A stretch of DNA of 64,000 nucleotides from Tolypeutes matacus (GCA_026826555.1 JAKSZT010053994.1:2185671-2249670), one strand, 5' to 3'. Shown: positions 1 through 12,118, counted from the first letter of the stretch. Numbers and translations: made by a program. The notes: generated from the sequence alone by a model not told the origin.

Positions 1-107
1 ACAGTGCCTCCTAAAAAAGACCAGTAGTAACAGTGAACAAACGCAGTGAACAGACAGGCTGTGGAAACACGAGCAGACAGATGAGGGAGCCATCTTGGGG
101 GGGACGG
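1..107 (+). mobile_element. Truncated tRNA-derived SINE (DAS-like), left edge
   Basis: The 'gtgcctcctaaaaaaga' stretch is the reverse complement of the 'cttttaggaggcacc' core in the minus-strand SINE at 47668-47962, so this looks like the 3' part of the same family in plus orientation. The tRNA-like head would lie outside the window. L1 sequence starts right after it. The match is short, so this is a tentative call. Confidence 0.35.
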
Positions 108-1918
108 ACCATTTGGTCATAAATATGAGGGTTGATTTCTGAGCTCACAATTCATTTCACTTGGTCTATATGTCTGTCCTTGTGCCAGTAATATGTGGTT
201 TTGAGTACGGTGGCTTTGTAATACGTTTTAAAATCAAGAAGTATGAATCTTCTAAATTTATTCTTCTTTCTTGATATTGCTTTGGCTATTTGGGGCCCCT
301 TACCATCCATATAGATTTGATTACTGGCTTTTCCACATCTGCAAATAAGTTTGTTGTAATTTTGATTGGGATTGTGTTGAATTTATAAGTTGCTTTCATG
401 TAAAAATGACATCTTAACAATATTTAGTCTTCTAATCCGTGTACAAAGAATGGCTTTCCATTTATTTAGGTTTAATTTGATTTCATTTGACAATGTTTTA
501 TAGTTTTCTGTGTATAAATCCTTTACATCCTTGATAAACTTATTCCTAGGTATTTGATTATTTCAGTAGTTATTGTGAATGGATTTTTTTCTTGATTTCT
601 TCTGATTTCTCATCGCTTGTGTACAGAAACACTAGTGATTTCTGAGACTTTATCTTATACTCTACCACTTTGTTAAATTTATTTATTAGCTATAGGAACT
701 TTGTTGTGGATTTTTCAAGATTCTCTCTGTATGGGATAATGCCATTTGCAAAAGGGAAAGTTTTACTTCTTCCTTTCCAATTTGAATGCCTTTTATAACT
801 TTTACTTGTCAAATTGCTGTAGGAAGAAGTTCTTGTACAATGTTGAGCAACATCGGGTAATGACATTAGGCATCCTTGTCTTGTTCCTGATTTAGAGGGA
901 AAACTTTCAGCCTTTTATAATTAAGTAGGATATTAGCTATGGGTTTTTCATATATACCCTTCATCATGTTAAAGAAGTCTCTGTTCCTCATTTTATAGAA
1001 GTTTTTATCAAGAAGGGGAACTAAGTTTTGTCAAATGCCTTTTACTGTATCAATTGAAATATGTTTTATTTTTCTTACATTCTGTTAAATAGATAATTTA
1101 TATTAACTGATTTTCTTATGTTTAGCCACCCTTGCATACCAGGGATAAATCCCAATTGATCATGTTGTATAATTATTTTAATCTGCTGTTGGATTCTGTT
1201 TACTAGTATTTTGTTGAGGATTTTTGCATCTATGTTCATAAGAGATATTATTCTGTCATTTTCTTGTGGTATGTTTATCTTTTTTTATGAGGTTGTTGTT
1301 AGCCTCATAAAGTGAATTAGAGTGTTCTCTCCATTTGTAATTTTCAGAAGAGGTTGAGCAGGATTTGTCTTAAATCTTCTTACAATGTTTGGTGCAATTA
1401 CCCCGTGAAGTCACCTAGCCCTTTTCTTTTTGGGGAAGTTTTTGATTACTGATTCAAAATCTTTACTACTAATAAGTTTATTGATATCTTCAAATTCATC
1501 TTGAGTCAAAGTAGGTAGTTTGTGTGCTTCTAAGGAATGTTCTATTTCATCAAGTTTCTCTAATTTATTGGCAAACAATTTTACACGTGTCTTCTTATAG
1601 GCCTTTTAATTTCAATGTAGTCAATAGAATTGTTCCCCTTTTCATTTCTGAATTTTATTTGTGTCCTTTCTTTTTATTCTTTGTCATTTTAGCTAAAGGT
1701 TTGTCAATTTTATTGATCTTCTTAAAGAATCCACTTTTAGTTTTGTTGATTTAGTGTTGTTATATTCGGTTTTTTGGTTTTTGATCTTGTTGTTCTCTGT
1801 TTCATTAATCTCCACTCTAATCTTTGTCATTTCTTTCTTTCTGCATGCTTTTGGTTTAGTATTCTTTTCTTTTTCTTTTTATTCCAGTTTTGAGATGAAG
1901 CTTCTAATTTGAAATCTG
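108..1918 (-). mobile_element. Old L1, ORF2 3' half (host element, part 1)
   Basis: Read on the minus strand this is L1 ORF2 from the reverse transcriptase towards the C-terminal region. Plus-strand landmarks are the usual antisense L1 phrases: 'ttgcataccagggataaat' near 1132 (the FIPGMQG region), 'catccttgtcttgttcctga' near 871 (the RQGCPLSP region) and 'gtggctttgtaatacg' near 210. All frames are broken. The element continues at 5427 and again at 7049, because two younger L1s landed in it. Divergence from the textbook L1 pattern is high, so it is the oldest layer here. Confidence 0.85.
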
Positions 1919-1927
1919 TCTTCTCTT

Positions 1928-1929
<2 letters not shown>
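1919..1929. repeat. Target-site duplication of L1-A, left copy
   Basis: 'tcttctctttt' here recurs exactly at 5416-5426, directly after the 5' end of the inserted minus-strand L1. Removing everything between the copies restores the old L1 ORF2 antisense sequence, so it is the duplication made on insertion. Confidence 0.75.

Positions 1930-1932
<3 letters not shown>

Positions 1933-1980
<48 letters not shown>
1933..1980. repeat. (TA)n microsatellite in the L1-A tail
   Basis: About 23 uninterrupted TA units sit between the poly-T (A-tail of the minus-strand L1) and the L1 3' end. It probably grew from the A-rich tail. Purity suggests length polymorphism. Confidence 0.95.
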
Positions 1981-1982
<2 letters not shown>

Positions 1983-4604
1983 AAAGATGCTTAGATTACA
2001 TAAATGTTACACAAAAATTCCCTTGTTCCCCTCCTCCCACACCTCTCATAATATCCCACATAAATGTCTTCATTAGTGTGGAACATCACGTGCAATGTAT
2101 ATACACATCCTGGGGCTTTTTCACAAAGCATGGACCAGAGTTTACATTGTAGACACACACTCTCCCACATAGTTCTGCATGGTATATGCTGATGTAAAAT
2201 GGCCTATATCTGTCATTGTAATGTCACTCACGATAATTCCCAAGTCCTGAAAAAGGCCCTGTATTACAACTGCTTTTCCCTTCCCTGCCCCAAAGCATCT
2301 AGTGGCCACTGGCACCACCTCACTGTTATCAATTCATCCATTGCTGTAATCACAATTGGTCTACAACAGAATACCATTAAGTCTAATCTAGTCCACAGCA
2401 CTTCCCCCAATCCTGAGGAGTCTGGGATGGTGATGTGCACTCCACCTCCAAGTGAGAGTGGGCTTATATCCTATGGATATGGTGGATGAGATTATCCTGC
2501 CTGCAGATTCAGGCTCTCTCCATTCCCTTGGATGGCCATTGCCCATCATCGTCTCCTCACCAGGTGACTTTGGTGAGTCCATTGAGCTATAGAGTAGGAG
2601 ATGTAGGTCCACCAAGATTTCAGGCAGAGCTGGCACATGGGCACGTCAGAGGCTCCAGTCTCTGGAAGTACACCTACGAACTCCAGCTTCACATATAGGT
2701 TTGAATAGAAGAGATGGATGGACCATGTGCAGGGAGGACTTATTTGAGTCCAACTCTGTCACTCTCAAGAGCACAGATTCCAAAGTAGAGCCCATTGATT
2801 GGCATCCATCTCTGGAGCTATCCCCCCTTATGTAGGACCTAGGTGTCTCCAGAGCCCTCAGGAACCCCTTTGTGTGGGGTGATTTCCACTTTGTGATCTA
2901 TGAGATCCTATTGTGGTGTGCATAAGTTTTACCTCTGGGATGACCTCCCCACTCTCTTTAAAGTCTCTTAGCCATATGAACTCATTTCTCTTTACCTTTT
3001 CCCCCTTTTATTCAAGGTCTTTTTCCAGTCATATTTCCCATTGGCACTTGGTATTAATCCCTCATTGCCAGGGCGGCTTATCCCCGGGAGTCATGTCCCA
3101 CGCTGGGGGGAAGGTAATGCATTCACATGCTGAGTTTGGCTTAGAGAGAGCATTTGAGCAACAAGGAGTCTCTCAGGAGGCAACCCTTAGGCACCCCATA
3201 ACAGTAGGCTAAGTAATTACAAGAGCAAGGACTCATAAGGCTAGTCATCAATAAGAAGAACCCTTCAGTGGACCATCCTCTTTTGCCAGACACTGCCCCC
3301 GCACTCGGGGGACTGTTGCTGCTCCCTTGGAGAATGTGGCAGAGCTCTCCAGGCTGGGAACTCAGTATTCCCACATTTATTGAGAGATTGTCTACCCACT
3401 ATGATCATGCCCCACCCCTTGATCATTTGAACAATTTTATATATCTTTCATGTATATTCAGAAGAACTTCCTCCCATGAATCCACCATTCCAGACAACCC
3501 CTACCAATGATCCTCTGCAGCCCCCATTGTAGCTCTTCTGGGATCTAAAACTTCCTTGAAGATGAAGCCAATATAATAACCAAAAACAATTAATAAGAAA
3601 ATGAAATAATAATGATAAGATTAAATGAAAGAGTTAAAATACATGGAAACTCAGAAAAAAAAAACTAAAACTAAAATATAATTAATGGATTGGGACACTC
3701 AAAAAACAGGAAAAAAATCAAAATTAAAAATAATTTTTTTTCCTTTTAACACTGCATTATTGAGTGTCCAGTCAGTACCATGGCACATTCCCCCTCTCAT
3801 TCCCCAGTGTGTCCAAAATTTTCATTTAATTTCAAAGAAGTTTTAGGTCACAGCAAAGTCAACACAGAATACTAGAGATTCTCATATACCCAACCTCCTT
3901 CCCCTTTCCACATCCCATATTAAAACCTTTTATTTTGTGGATGGTAGCATTGTTATAACTGTTATACAGATAGTGAAACATAGCTACTAAATATTGTCAA
4001 TGATTTACAGTACAGTTTAGTTTAGATGGTACAGTTTAATAATTTTTGATGATATATACCATGTCCTGTGTCCATTACTAAAAGGTAACGAAAACATTTC
4101 TCATGAAACTAAATCCCTCTGTTTGATCTTTTCTGTTCCTTCCTCCCCATCTCCCTGGGGCACATGAAACTCCCTTATCTTGACTCATTGGATGACAAGA
4201 TTCATAGTTATGTGCCCTGGGTTTTCTTACCTGCCCTTCCTAATCTATGCAACTGTCAACCCTGCACCACCGAACCCATAATATCACTACCCACGTGTCC
4301 TATCCTTCAATATTTGACTGAACTCTATCACTTTACCATAGAATATGTCCATATGGGTGATGGCTCACAACCTAATCTTCTCTTTCCCTCCCTTGTTAAT
4401 CTATCTTTCAGACAATGGCTTTCAGAGACTTCTCACTTTCCTCAATTCAAATCAGTGATATCATATACTGTTCATCCTTCAATGCCTGGCTTGCTTCACT
4501 CAACATAAGGTCTTCAAGATTCATCCATGTTATTTCATGTGTTAGGAATTTATTCCTTCTTACTGCTGAGTAATATTCCATTGTATGTATGTACCACATG
4601 TTGT

Positions 4605-4811
4605 TTATCCATTCATCTTTTGATGGGCACCGTGGCTGATTCCAACTTTTGGCAAATGTCCCTGCTGGATTTTTTCTATCGTTTTGTCTATCTGTTCTAC
4701 TATCTGTTTGATTTCAGATGTATTGTCTTCCACATCACTAATTGTTTCTTCTGCCTGTTCAAATCTGCTGTTATGTGAATCCAGCGTCTTTTTAATTTTA
4801 GATTGTGCCAT
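4605..4811 (-). pseudogene. L1 ORF1 coiled-coil remnant fused to ORF2 tail
   Basis: A 68-codon frame beginning MAQSKIKKTLDSHNSRFEQ with heptad-like spacing (TISDVEDNTSEIKQIVEQI) is the L1 ORF1p coiled coil. After the motif IQQG the frame runs into sequence from the far end of ORF2, so the fusion lies near 4656-4660. ORF1p normally continues for some 200 residues with an RNA-binding and a C-terminal domain, both absent. No function is expected. Confidence 0.7.
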
Positions 4812-5415
4812 TGATCACCATCATATCCATTATCATTTTGTGTATGTTTACAATTTCTTCAGTATGTTCTCCCAGTGTGAAACTCTGATGCTTTTTGGTG
4901 CAGAGTGATAAAATTTGCTGATTCCACTCCTCTGGAGCCAAGCCTCAGAGTCACCGGACTGCTGGGTAAATCAGGCTCCCTCAGTAGATTCGCTTCTCCT
5001 CTCAGCCTGGCGCTGCTTCAAGCTGACTTATCTGCTCCCCAAAGCTATGATGGGATTCAGGGAGCCAAATCCACAGAAGGTAAACCCCTCTCCACCTTCT
5101 GTCAGAACCCTCCCTCTCTCAGAGAAGGCTCCCTCATGCCAGGGTGCCATGTGGAAGTGGTGGCTTAAACAAGTGTTTTTTTCCCTGAGGGTGGGACTCA
5201 GCTGTCTGTGTTAACCACCACAGGCAAGCTTAAACTTCACGAATCTCTACTGATCAGTCCACGCCATCAATCTGCCTGCAGATAGATATCCCAAGCTTCT
5301 CGTTCCATGCACCCACAGCAAAGACCCCTGGGCAGGACCCTGTCTACAACTGGCCATCCTCAGAGAGGTAGTCAGCAAGTGCCCTCCTAAACTGATGTCA
5401 TTTTGCCTCACCCTT

Positions 5416-5426
5416 TCTTCTCTTTT
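5416..5426. repeat. Target-site duplication of L1-A, right copy
   Basis: Exact partner of 1919-1929. The L1 5' end here ('aaactgatgtcattttgcc' antisense) matches the 5' ends of L1-B (about 21125) and L1-C (about 61494). Confidence 0.75.
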
Positions 5427-5562
5427 AATGTAGGTATAAGAACTATAAATTTCCCTTTGTTGCATCCCATGACTATTGGTATGTTGTATTTTCCTTTTCA
5501 TTTGCCTCAATATATTTCCTAATTCCTTATGTTTTCTTCTTTAGCCCATTGATTAAGTGCAG
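5427..5562 (-). mobile_element. Old L1, ORF2 (host element, part 2)
   Basis: Antisense ORF2 ('aactataaatttccctttgttgcatccca') resumes where the 1919 copy stopped. It is cut again at the L1-F insertion. Confidence 0.8.
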
Positions 5563-5572
5563 ATTGTTTAAT
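5563..5572. repeat. Target-site duplication of L1-F, left copy
   Basis: 'attgtttaat' recurs exactly at 7039-7048. Between the copies lies the 5'-inverted L1. The flanks rejoin into old L1 ORF2. Confidence 0.75.
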
Positions 5573-6050
5573 AAGGTTAACCTCTGGAATGATCCCCCAA
5601 CTCACTTTGAAATATCTTAGCCATATAAATGTATCTGTATTTAATATTTCCCCTTTATGGTCATGGTCTTTTCCCAGATGCATTGCTAGTTGGCTCTTGG
5701 TAATAATCCCTCAGTGCCAGGAAGTCTCATCCTGGGGAATCATGACCCACCCTGGGTGGGGAAGAATGCATTTATCTTCAGGTTTTGGCTAGGGAAAGGG
5801 CACATTTGAGCAACATGGAGACCTTCAGGAGGCAGCTCTTAGGCAATATATAATACTAGGGTAAGTTTCAATTTCACAAGAAAATATTCATATTTACAAT
5901 CATCAATATTAAGAGCCTGATGTAGTGGTCTGTCTTCCATCACTATACATTGCCCATGTACTAGTGGGATTCTTGCCATTCTATTTGAGAATGTAGCAGG
6001 ACACCGCAGAATGGAAATTCAATATTCTTTCTGTTATTGTGGTTACGATT
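5573..6050 (-). mobile_element. L1-F, inverted 5' segment (twin priming)
   Basis: This piece reads as L1 3' region in antisense. It matches about 2930-3410 in L1-A ('acctctggaatgatc', 'ttagccatataaat', 'gagaatgtagcagga'). The adjoining piece 6051-7016 is the next part of the same 3' region but in sense. An inverted upstream segment joined to a direct 3' segment, between one TSD, is the known product of twin priming during L1 insertion. Confidence 0.85.
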
Positions 6051-7038
6051 ATGCAGGATCTCATTGACTGCCAGAGTAAACAGTGCATAAAACAGCAGGG
6101 CTCCTGAGGGCTCTAGATACGGCTAGACATTATGGGCAGGGAAGGTATGCTCAGGAATTTGGGACCATATCAGTGGGCCTTGCTTTGGAATTTATGCTCC
6201 CTAGTGTAACAGAGTTAGACTCATTTATAGTTTCCCTACAAATGGCTCTTCTATTCCATTTATTTGAACCTAAATATATAAGTATATTTAGCACTATACT
6301 TGATAAATATATATCCCAGAGACATAAATCTTTGGTCTGTTCATGTGCCATTTGAGCCTTGAATCTCAGCAGATTTCCAGAACCTAGTCTCCAGTTCATT
6401 AGACTCACCCAGGAGAACTAACAAGGCGATGATGATGGATAACACCAATCCCAAGGAACAGAAAAAGTCTGCAGCTGTAAACAAGATAGTCCCATCCATC
6501 TGCCCCATGGGATCTAAGCCCCCTCTCAATTAGAAACAGAGTAGACATCACATCTCCAAATCATCAAAATTGGAGAAAGAACAATGGACTAAAATAGACT
6601 TATTATTCTATTATAGGCATAGTATTATTGTAGCAATGGAAGAACTTTTTTTCATTGATATAAAGTCAGTGGCCACCAGAGGTTCTGAGAGGAGGGAGAG
6701 GGAAGAATAATTGTAACATGGGGGCATTTTCAAGACAGTGGAATTGTCCTGCATGATATTGCAATGATGAATTCAGGCCATTATAAATTTTATCATAACC
6801 TATAAAATTGTGTGGGGCAGAATGTAAATTATAATGTAAACTATAGTCCATGGTTGGTAGCAATATTTCAATATGTGTTCATCAATTGTAACAAATTGAC
6901 ACTAATGGAAGATGTTGTTAATATAGAAAAGGGTGGGAGGGGAGTGGGTAGGGCATTGGGAATCCTCTCTATTTTTTTATGTAATATTTATGTAATCTAA
7001 AGCTTCTTTAAAAATAAATAACTTTTCAAAAAGGGTAC
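6051..7038 (+). mobile_element. L1-F, direct 3' segment with A-rich tail
   Basis: Sense L1 3' region from 'tgcaggatctcattgactgcc' to the end 'atgtaatctaaagcttctttaaaaataaa', then an A-rich tail to 7038. The same end occurs at 38570, 40280, 44800 and 62810. It is contiguous in the parent element with the inverted piece, with roughly 20 bases lost at the junction. Confidence 0.9.
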
Positions 7039-7048
7039 ATTGTTTAAT

Positions 7049-9250
7049 TCCCTAATATTTGTGAATTTTCCATTTCTTCCCCTATTATTAATTTCTAGTT
7101 TCATTTCTTTGTGGTAGGAAATGAAATATAGTATGATTTCAATCTATATATTTTAGTTTTTTCTGACTTTTTTGTTTCATGACCTAAGGTATGTCTATTC
7201 TGGGGAATGATCATGTGTACACTAGAAGAATATGTATTTTGTTGTTGTTGGGTGAAGTATCTGTTAGATTTAATTGATTTCCACATCATCCATTTCTCTA
7301 TTTCCTTGTTGATCTGTTTAGATGATCTGTCCATTATTGAAAGCACAGTATTAATTAATGTCTCCTACTATTAATGGGGAATCATCAATTTCTCCCTTCA
7401 AATCTTTCAGTATTTGCTTCATATATTTTGGGGCTTTCCTGTGGTTTGCATATACATTCATAATCATTACTTATTCCTCTTGAATTGACACATTTATCTG
7501 TATTTAAAGATCATCTGTGTGACTTGTAACTTTTATATTTAAAGTCTATTTTATCTGATATTAATATAGCTTCTTCAGCTCTTGTTGGGATACTATTTTC
7601 ATGGTATATTTTTTCCATTCTTTCATTTTCAACCAACATATTTCTTGATGCTCTTTCAGAAAGTGTATAATGTGTTCATGCACCTTTATCCATTCTGCCA
7701 ATCTCTGCCTTTTGATTGGAGTGCTTAATCTATTTACATTTAAAGTCACTATTGGTAATGCAGGAATTTCTTCTGCCATTTTGCTATTAACCGGTAAAAT
7801 CTTGTACCTTTTTTGTCCCTCAATTATTCTATTAATGTTTACTTTTATATTTCTTTGATTTTTTTTTGTTGTTGTACCACACTTAATGCATTCTCATTTC
7901 TATCTGGATATAGTTTTCATTTTTTTCTTTGTGGTTATGAAGGGGTTAATATTTAATACCCTAAATATATAACTATCACTTGACTTACATGCTCCGTCAC
8001 TTTTCCAACCCCTCCAAAGCACTCCTTTTTTTGTACTTGTTGCCATTTGAAACTTTTTACACTGTAGGTACAAAACAGATTGATCATTACTTTTCATGCA
8101 TTTGCATTTTAGCACCAATGGGAAATAAGAAGTGGATTTACACACCAAAAGCTACAATCCAATAGTATTAGTCTATATAACTACCCAAATGTTCATCTTT
8201 ACCAGAGGTCTTTATTTCGTTATGCCACTTTGAACCACTGTGTAGTGTCTTTTCCTTTCAGGACAAAGAATTTCCTTTAATATTGCTTTTAGGGCAAGTC
8301 TAGTTGTTATTAACTCACTTAGATTTTGTTTTGATGTGACTTTCTTAATCTCTGCCACATTTTAAAAATAAAGTCTCACCAGATATAAACTAAATTGTTT
8401 GTAGTTGTTTTCCTTTGCACTTTAATTCATTGCCTTCTTTTCACATGATTTCTCATGAAAAATTGACCCTCAGTCTAATTGGAACTCAATTGTACATAAT
8501 TCATTTTTTTTCTCTTGCAGATTTCAGAATTCTCTCCTTGTCCTCTGAGCAATATATAATATGATAAGTTTTTCTTCATGTTTAAACTGTTTGGTGTTCT
8601 CTGCTCTTCCTGGATTTGCATATTCACATATTTTGCAAAATTTAGGAAAGTCAATTTAATTATTTATTTAAATATTCATTCTGTCCCTTTCTCCTTTCTT
8701 CCCATTCTGGGATTTCCATAAGGCTATATTGCTGTGCTTGATGGTGTACCAGAGGTATTATAGGCTATTTTCACTTTTTCTATTTCTTTTCACTTTCTTC
8801 TCCTCAGTCTAATTTCAATTGTCTTTTCTTAAAGTTTGCTCGTTCTTTATTCTGCTAGTTCCAATCTGATGTTGAAGCCCTCCTGGGAATTTTTTTTTTC
8901 AGTTATTGTGATTTTTCAACTCCAGAAGTAGTTTGGTTAATTTTATTGATTTCTATTTCTTTACTAAGATTCTCGATTTGTTCATTCATTGTTTCCTTGA
9001 TATTCTTTAGTTCTTTCTCTCTATTTTTTCTCATCTCCTTGAGCATTTTTAAAATAATTTTTTGAAAAGCCTTTGTTCATTATGTTTTCTGTGTGGTCTT
9101 CTTTATTCGTGTTTTCTGGATTTCTCTCTACTTCCATTTAATGTGTTATCATTCCCTTTTTGTTTTGTACTCTTTCATTTCACATTTCACTTTAATATTT
9201 TAGAATGTAAACTCTGTGATTTATTCTCTGAGATGTCTAATTCTTGATTT
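7049..9250 (-). mobile_element. Old L1, ORF2 5' part and ORF1 (host element, part 3)
   Basis: The sequence continues the ORF2 antisense reading interrupted at 5572. The ORF2 N-terminus is visible as a 72-codon frame at 7561-7779 (minus) with the endonuclease start motif TLNVNRLSTPIKRQRLAEWI. Upstream on the minus strand follow ORF1 C-terminal sequence (about 8150-8650) and an A-rich coiled-coil region (about 8900-9240). All frames carry stops. Confidence 0.8.
7561..7779 (-). pseudogene. L1 ORF2 endonuclease N-terminus, broken
   Basis: 72 codons resembling the beginning of L1 ORF2p: the first beta strand (VTLNVNRLSTPIKR), then the KxH-EHxI-x-LKEHQEICW region where an intact element has the metal-binding 'QETH' motif. 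The frame then breaks. In the family this domain nicks target DNA to prime reverse transcription; here it is dead. Confidence 0.75.
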
Positions 9251-10180
9251 GTTACTAGGAGGTGATATGACAGATTTTCTTGAGTATCAGTCCTGTTAAA
9301 AATCTACACTCAGTAAATTATACGTACAGTGTCCTCTCTATATTTTCTGAGCCTATGTGTTGTTCTAGGCTTGGGCTTGTTGGTTATTTTTGAGTTCCCC
9401 TGTTTACAGGAGATTGAATGCCCACTCTATTTCCCAAGGAGACAGACTTCTCCCCCTTTCAGGTGTTTAAATCAGGTAATAATTTGCTCCAGGCTGTCTG
9501 TCTCAATAATTTCTTATCCTGCTTTCCTGTCATCTCAAGCCACTTTTACCTGGAGGACAAATTCTGGGAAGGAGTTTCCAAGTCAGTATTTCCAGTCATA
9601 ACATGGCCAAGGACCATAAATGGAGGCACAGATCCACACTAAATTGCCCCGGGAGAGGTTCAGAAAGGGCACCAGGAGATTCTTCCATGGCTCCTCAGTA
9701 CTGTCTTCCTTTACGTGCCCAGCAAATGAATTCTGGATCTGTTCCCATAGCTCTCAGAAGCATTACATCTACAAATCTCCTCAGCCAACATTGTCTGGGA
9801 AGGTTTGGAACAATAACCCCCTCAAAGCTTGGCCCCAGTTATCTGAAGTCACTAAAGTCATGATCAGCATTTGGCCATGCCCACTCCTGACCTTAGGGAA
9901 GTGAAATTTTATATCCCTTCCTGTCACCAGGGAGCTAACCAGGGGCTATATGATCTGTCCCAAGTGTGGGCCTATAACTGCCACATGGAGAAAGCAATTT
10001 GCTAGTCTTTAAACTGAAATTTTAGCCTCTTCTTCCCACTCTTCCATGGATACTGTGCAGTGTTCTACTGTATTCTGTAGTTTTGAAATGGCTCTTTCAT
10101 ACAGTTCCTGCCTCCTTAATAGTTGTTCTTGTGGAGAGACTTAATCTTGAAGCTTCTTACTCCTTCGTCTTCCTATTACT
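9251..10180 (-). mobile_element. Old L1, 5' UTR
   Basis: More GC-rich than its neighbours and placed immediately 5' of ORF1 in element orientation. It has no frame of note (90-94 codon frames at 9329-9904 on the plus strand are antisense chance frames). It differs from the 5' UTR shared by L1-A, -B and -C, so the host belongs to another, older L1 subfamily. The end is placed near 10180, where composition returns to AT-rich. Confidence 0.6.
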
Positions 10181-11411
10181 TTAAACTTTGAGCGAAAATA
10201 CCCCACTATGATTTTGGATGTGTCCCCTTCTTCTTTTAAGTCTAACAAGCTATGTCTTCTATAACTTGAATGTATACTGTAGTGTGCAGAATAAATTAGT
10301 TCTGTTGTGGAAGGGGGCACATTTGTAATTATACAGTTTTCTCTTTATCTCAAGAAACATTGTTTGCCTCAGTGTAGAAATTCTGATAGGATAACTACAC
10401 CAGTTTTCTTTTAGTTTAGTGTTGAATGTGTACCTTTCCTCATCCTTATTTTAGCATCTTTTCTTTATCTTTACTTGAAACCATGTAAGTGGAATACAGT
10501 TTTTTTTAAAGAAAATCTGTCAATATTATTATTTTAATTTCAATGTTCTGTTATTTACATTTAATTTAATTTAATTACAGACAAATTTGTATTATCTGCC
10601 ACCTTAATATTTGCTCTCTGTTTGCCCTGTTTCATATTCCTTTCTCTCTTCTGTCTTTTTAAATAGATTTTATTGTCCCACTTTTTTCCTATGTTAGCTG
10701 AGTAGTTACACATGCTTTTACTCTCTTTTTAGTGTTTTCATTTCATGTTATAACATGCAATATTGATTTAATAAAGCCTAATAGAAATTATATCTTGTAC
10801 CAATTTCCCTGAAATGCTATTATTTTAGAACATTAAAATTTTAATCTCTTCTATTTGCATTATTTTATCATGATTTTTAATTGTACATAAATCTCAAACC
10901 CTATCAGCTATAGCTTCTATTGCTTATTTAGTTAATATTCCTTATACATTAATGTATTTTACATTGAATTGCCCTTTAATCTTTACAGTATGGGAGCTCC
11001 CATTTGTGACCTGTTTCATTCTCCTGAATAATTCTCATTGTAACATAAATTTGCAGGTTTCCTGACAACATATTCTTCCAGATTTTATGTGTATGAAACA
11101 CATTAAGTTGCATTTATTTTTTAAAATTATGGTTTCTGAGTATATAGTTTGTTGCTATTATTCTCTTTAACACAGTAAATACATCACTAAATTTTATTAT
11201 GATATTCATAGTTTATGTTAACAAGTCAAATGTCATTATTATTGGTGTTTCTTTGAAGAAAATGTATTTTAACTTTAAAATTTTATATTTTGGTTTTCAT
11301 AAATTTTATTATGATACCCTTAGAATATGATTTTTTTCCTCATCATCTTGCTTGGAATGTGCCAATCATTTTTATATGTGAATTTCTTTTTCTATATATC
11401 TTCTGCATGTC
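10181..11411 (-). mobile_element. Very old L1-like DNA
   Basis: AT-rich, pyrimidine-biased DNA that reads like decayed antisense L1 ('cttttagtttagtgttgaat', 'agattttattgtcccacttttttccta'). No frame survives. I infer L1 from texture and a few phrases, so boundaries and subfamily are uncertain. Confidence 0.4.
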
Positions 11412-11425
11412 CCATCTCATTTTTT
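11412..11425. repeat. Target-site duplication of the processed pseudogene, left copy
   Basis: 'ccatctcatttttt' matches 'ccacctcatttttt' at 12119-12132 with one mismatch. It directly precedes the poly-T that represents the pseudogene's A-tail. Confidence 0.6.
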
Positions 11426-11426
11426 T

Positions 11427-12118
11427 TTTTAAAGAGAAAACAAGTTTTATTGTAATTCCTTATGCAGTTGAAAATAGAAGCATACGTTTCTTGATAAGGG
11501 AGCATAAAACAAAGGAAGCCATTCCATTAAAATCAAGGCATGTAAAACATTTTAAAATATAAGATAACAAATGGGCTCTTTAGGCATTATGCCAGCTTGG
11601 AATAGTGCAGGCAAATGGGTAATCTTCCTGTAGTCACAGCTTCAGGGATTTACATCTGTTTCCAAATTCTTAGATGAAGAAAGATTTGCCTTTGATTTCC
11701 AAAGAAGTGCAATTATATGTAAAGATAGTTGCTTTGGTGACAACACAGTCCACAGGTACTGAAGCTTCAAGATCAGAGAACTTTGATGTAAAGATGATTT
11801 CATATGTAAAAAGATGTTCCCTTGTGAGAATCTTTGTTGATGCTACAATCATGGGGATGGTAGTGAAACACAAAATCCTTGATATACTGAGATTACAGGA
11901 CAACTATTTCCCAGAAACACTTCATCAAGGGCCATAACTAGATCATTATCAAATACAGTTGAGTTAACTCAGGCCAGGAACCATGAGGTGCTGCATAATA
12001 TATCCTGTTCTACAGAACAAGACCTATCAGAGAAAAAAGGACATGCAGCCCTTCTAATGTCAGAAAAACACACTTCATCTGTCCAGAACCCAAGCAACAC
12101 CCCCTCAGGGGAAAAATT
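11427..12118 (-). pseudogene. Processed pseudogene, PLAC1/oocyte-secreted-protein-like
   Basis: On the minus strand this is an intronless cDNA copy: about 180 bases with a hydrophobic signal-like stretch, a broken coding part, a stop at 11670-11672, a 3' UTR, AATAAA at 11446-11451 and an A-tail at 11421-11430. Joining frames by eye shows a ND..LDEVFLG..CPV block (from about 11960), an FHYHPHDCSI block in a second frame, and STKILTREHL then EIIFTSKFSDLEASVPVDC in a third. That order (LGxxCP, aromatic-CxI, E-I-x-FTS, VPVxC) is what I know from the PLAC1/OOSP secreted family. At least two frameshifts plus stops make it dead. The exact parent gene is not settled. Confidence 0.6.

Larger units (their letters stand above)
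1930..5415 (-). mobile_element. L1-A: L1 with 5' and 3' ends but ORF2 missing
   Basis: Read from right to left: 5' UTR (5415 down to about 4875), an ORF1 coiled-coil piece (about 4870-4658), then directly the last part of ORF2 (4657 to about 4470) and a long 3' region down to an A-tail at 1930-1980. Compared with L1-B and L1-C it lacks the ORF1 RNA-binding domain and nearly all of ORF2 (about 4 kb), and also DNA between the 5' UTR and ORF1. The 3' region shares the 'ggatggccattg', 'gccatatgaactcattt' and 'ccccgggagtcatg' blocks with 53260-55500. It is flanked by an 11-bp TSD. Confidence 0.85.

Noticed and set aside
11427..12118. 3' transduction by L1-B as the source of the pseudogene-like unit
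   Set aside because: The unit looks like a spliced cDNA with its own signal-peptide-like start and A-tail, and a middle copy of the target repeat separates it from L1-B; two separate insertions fit better, though a chimaera is not excluded.
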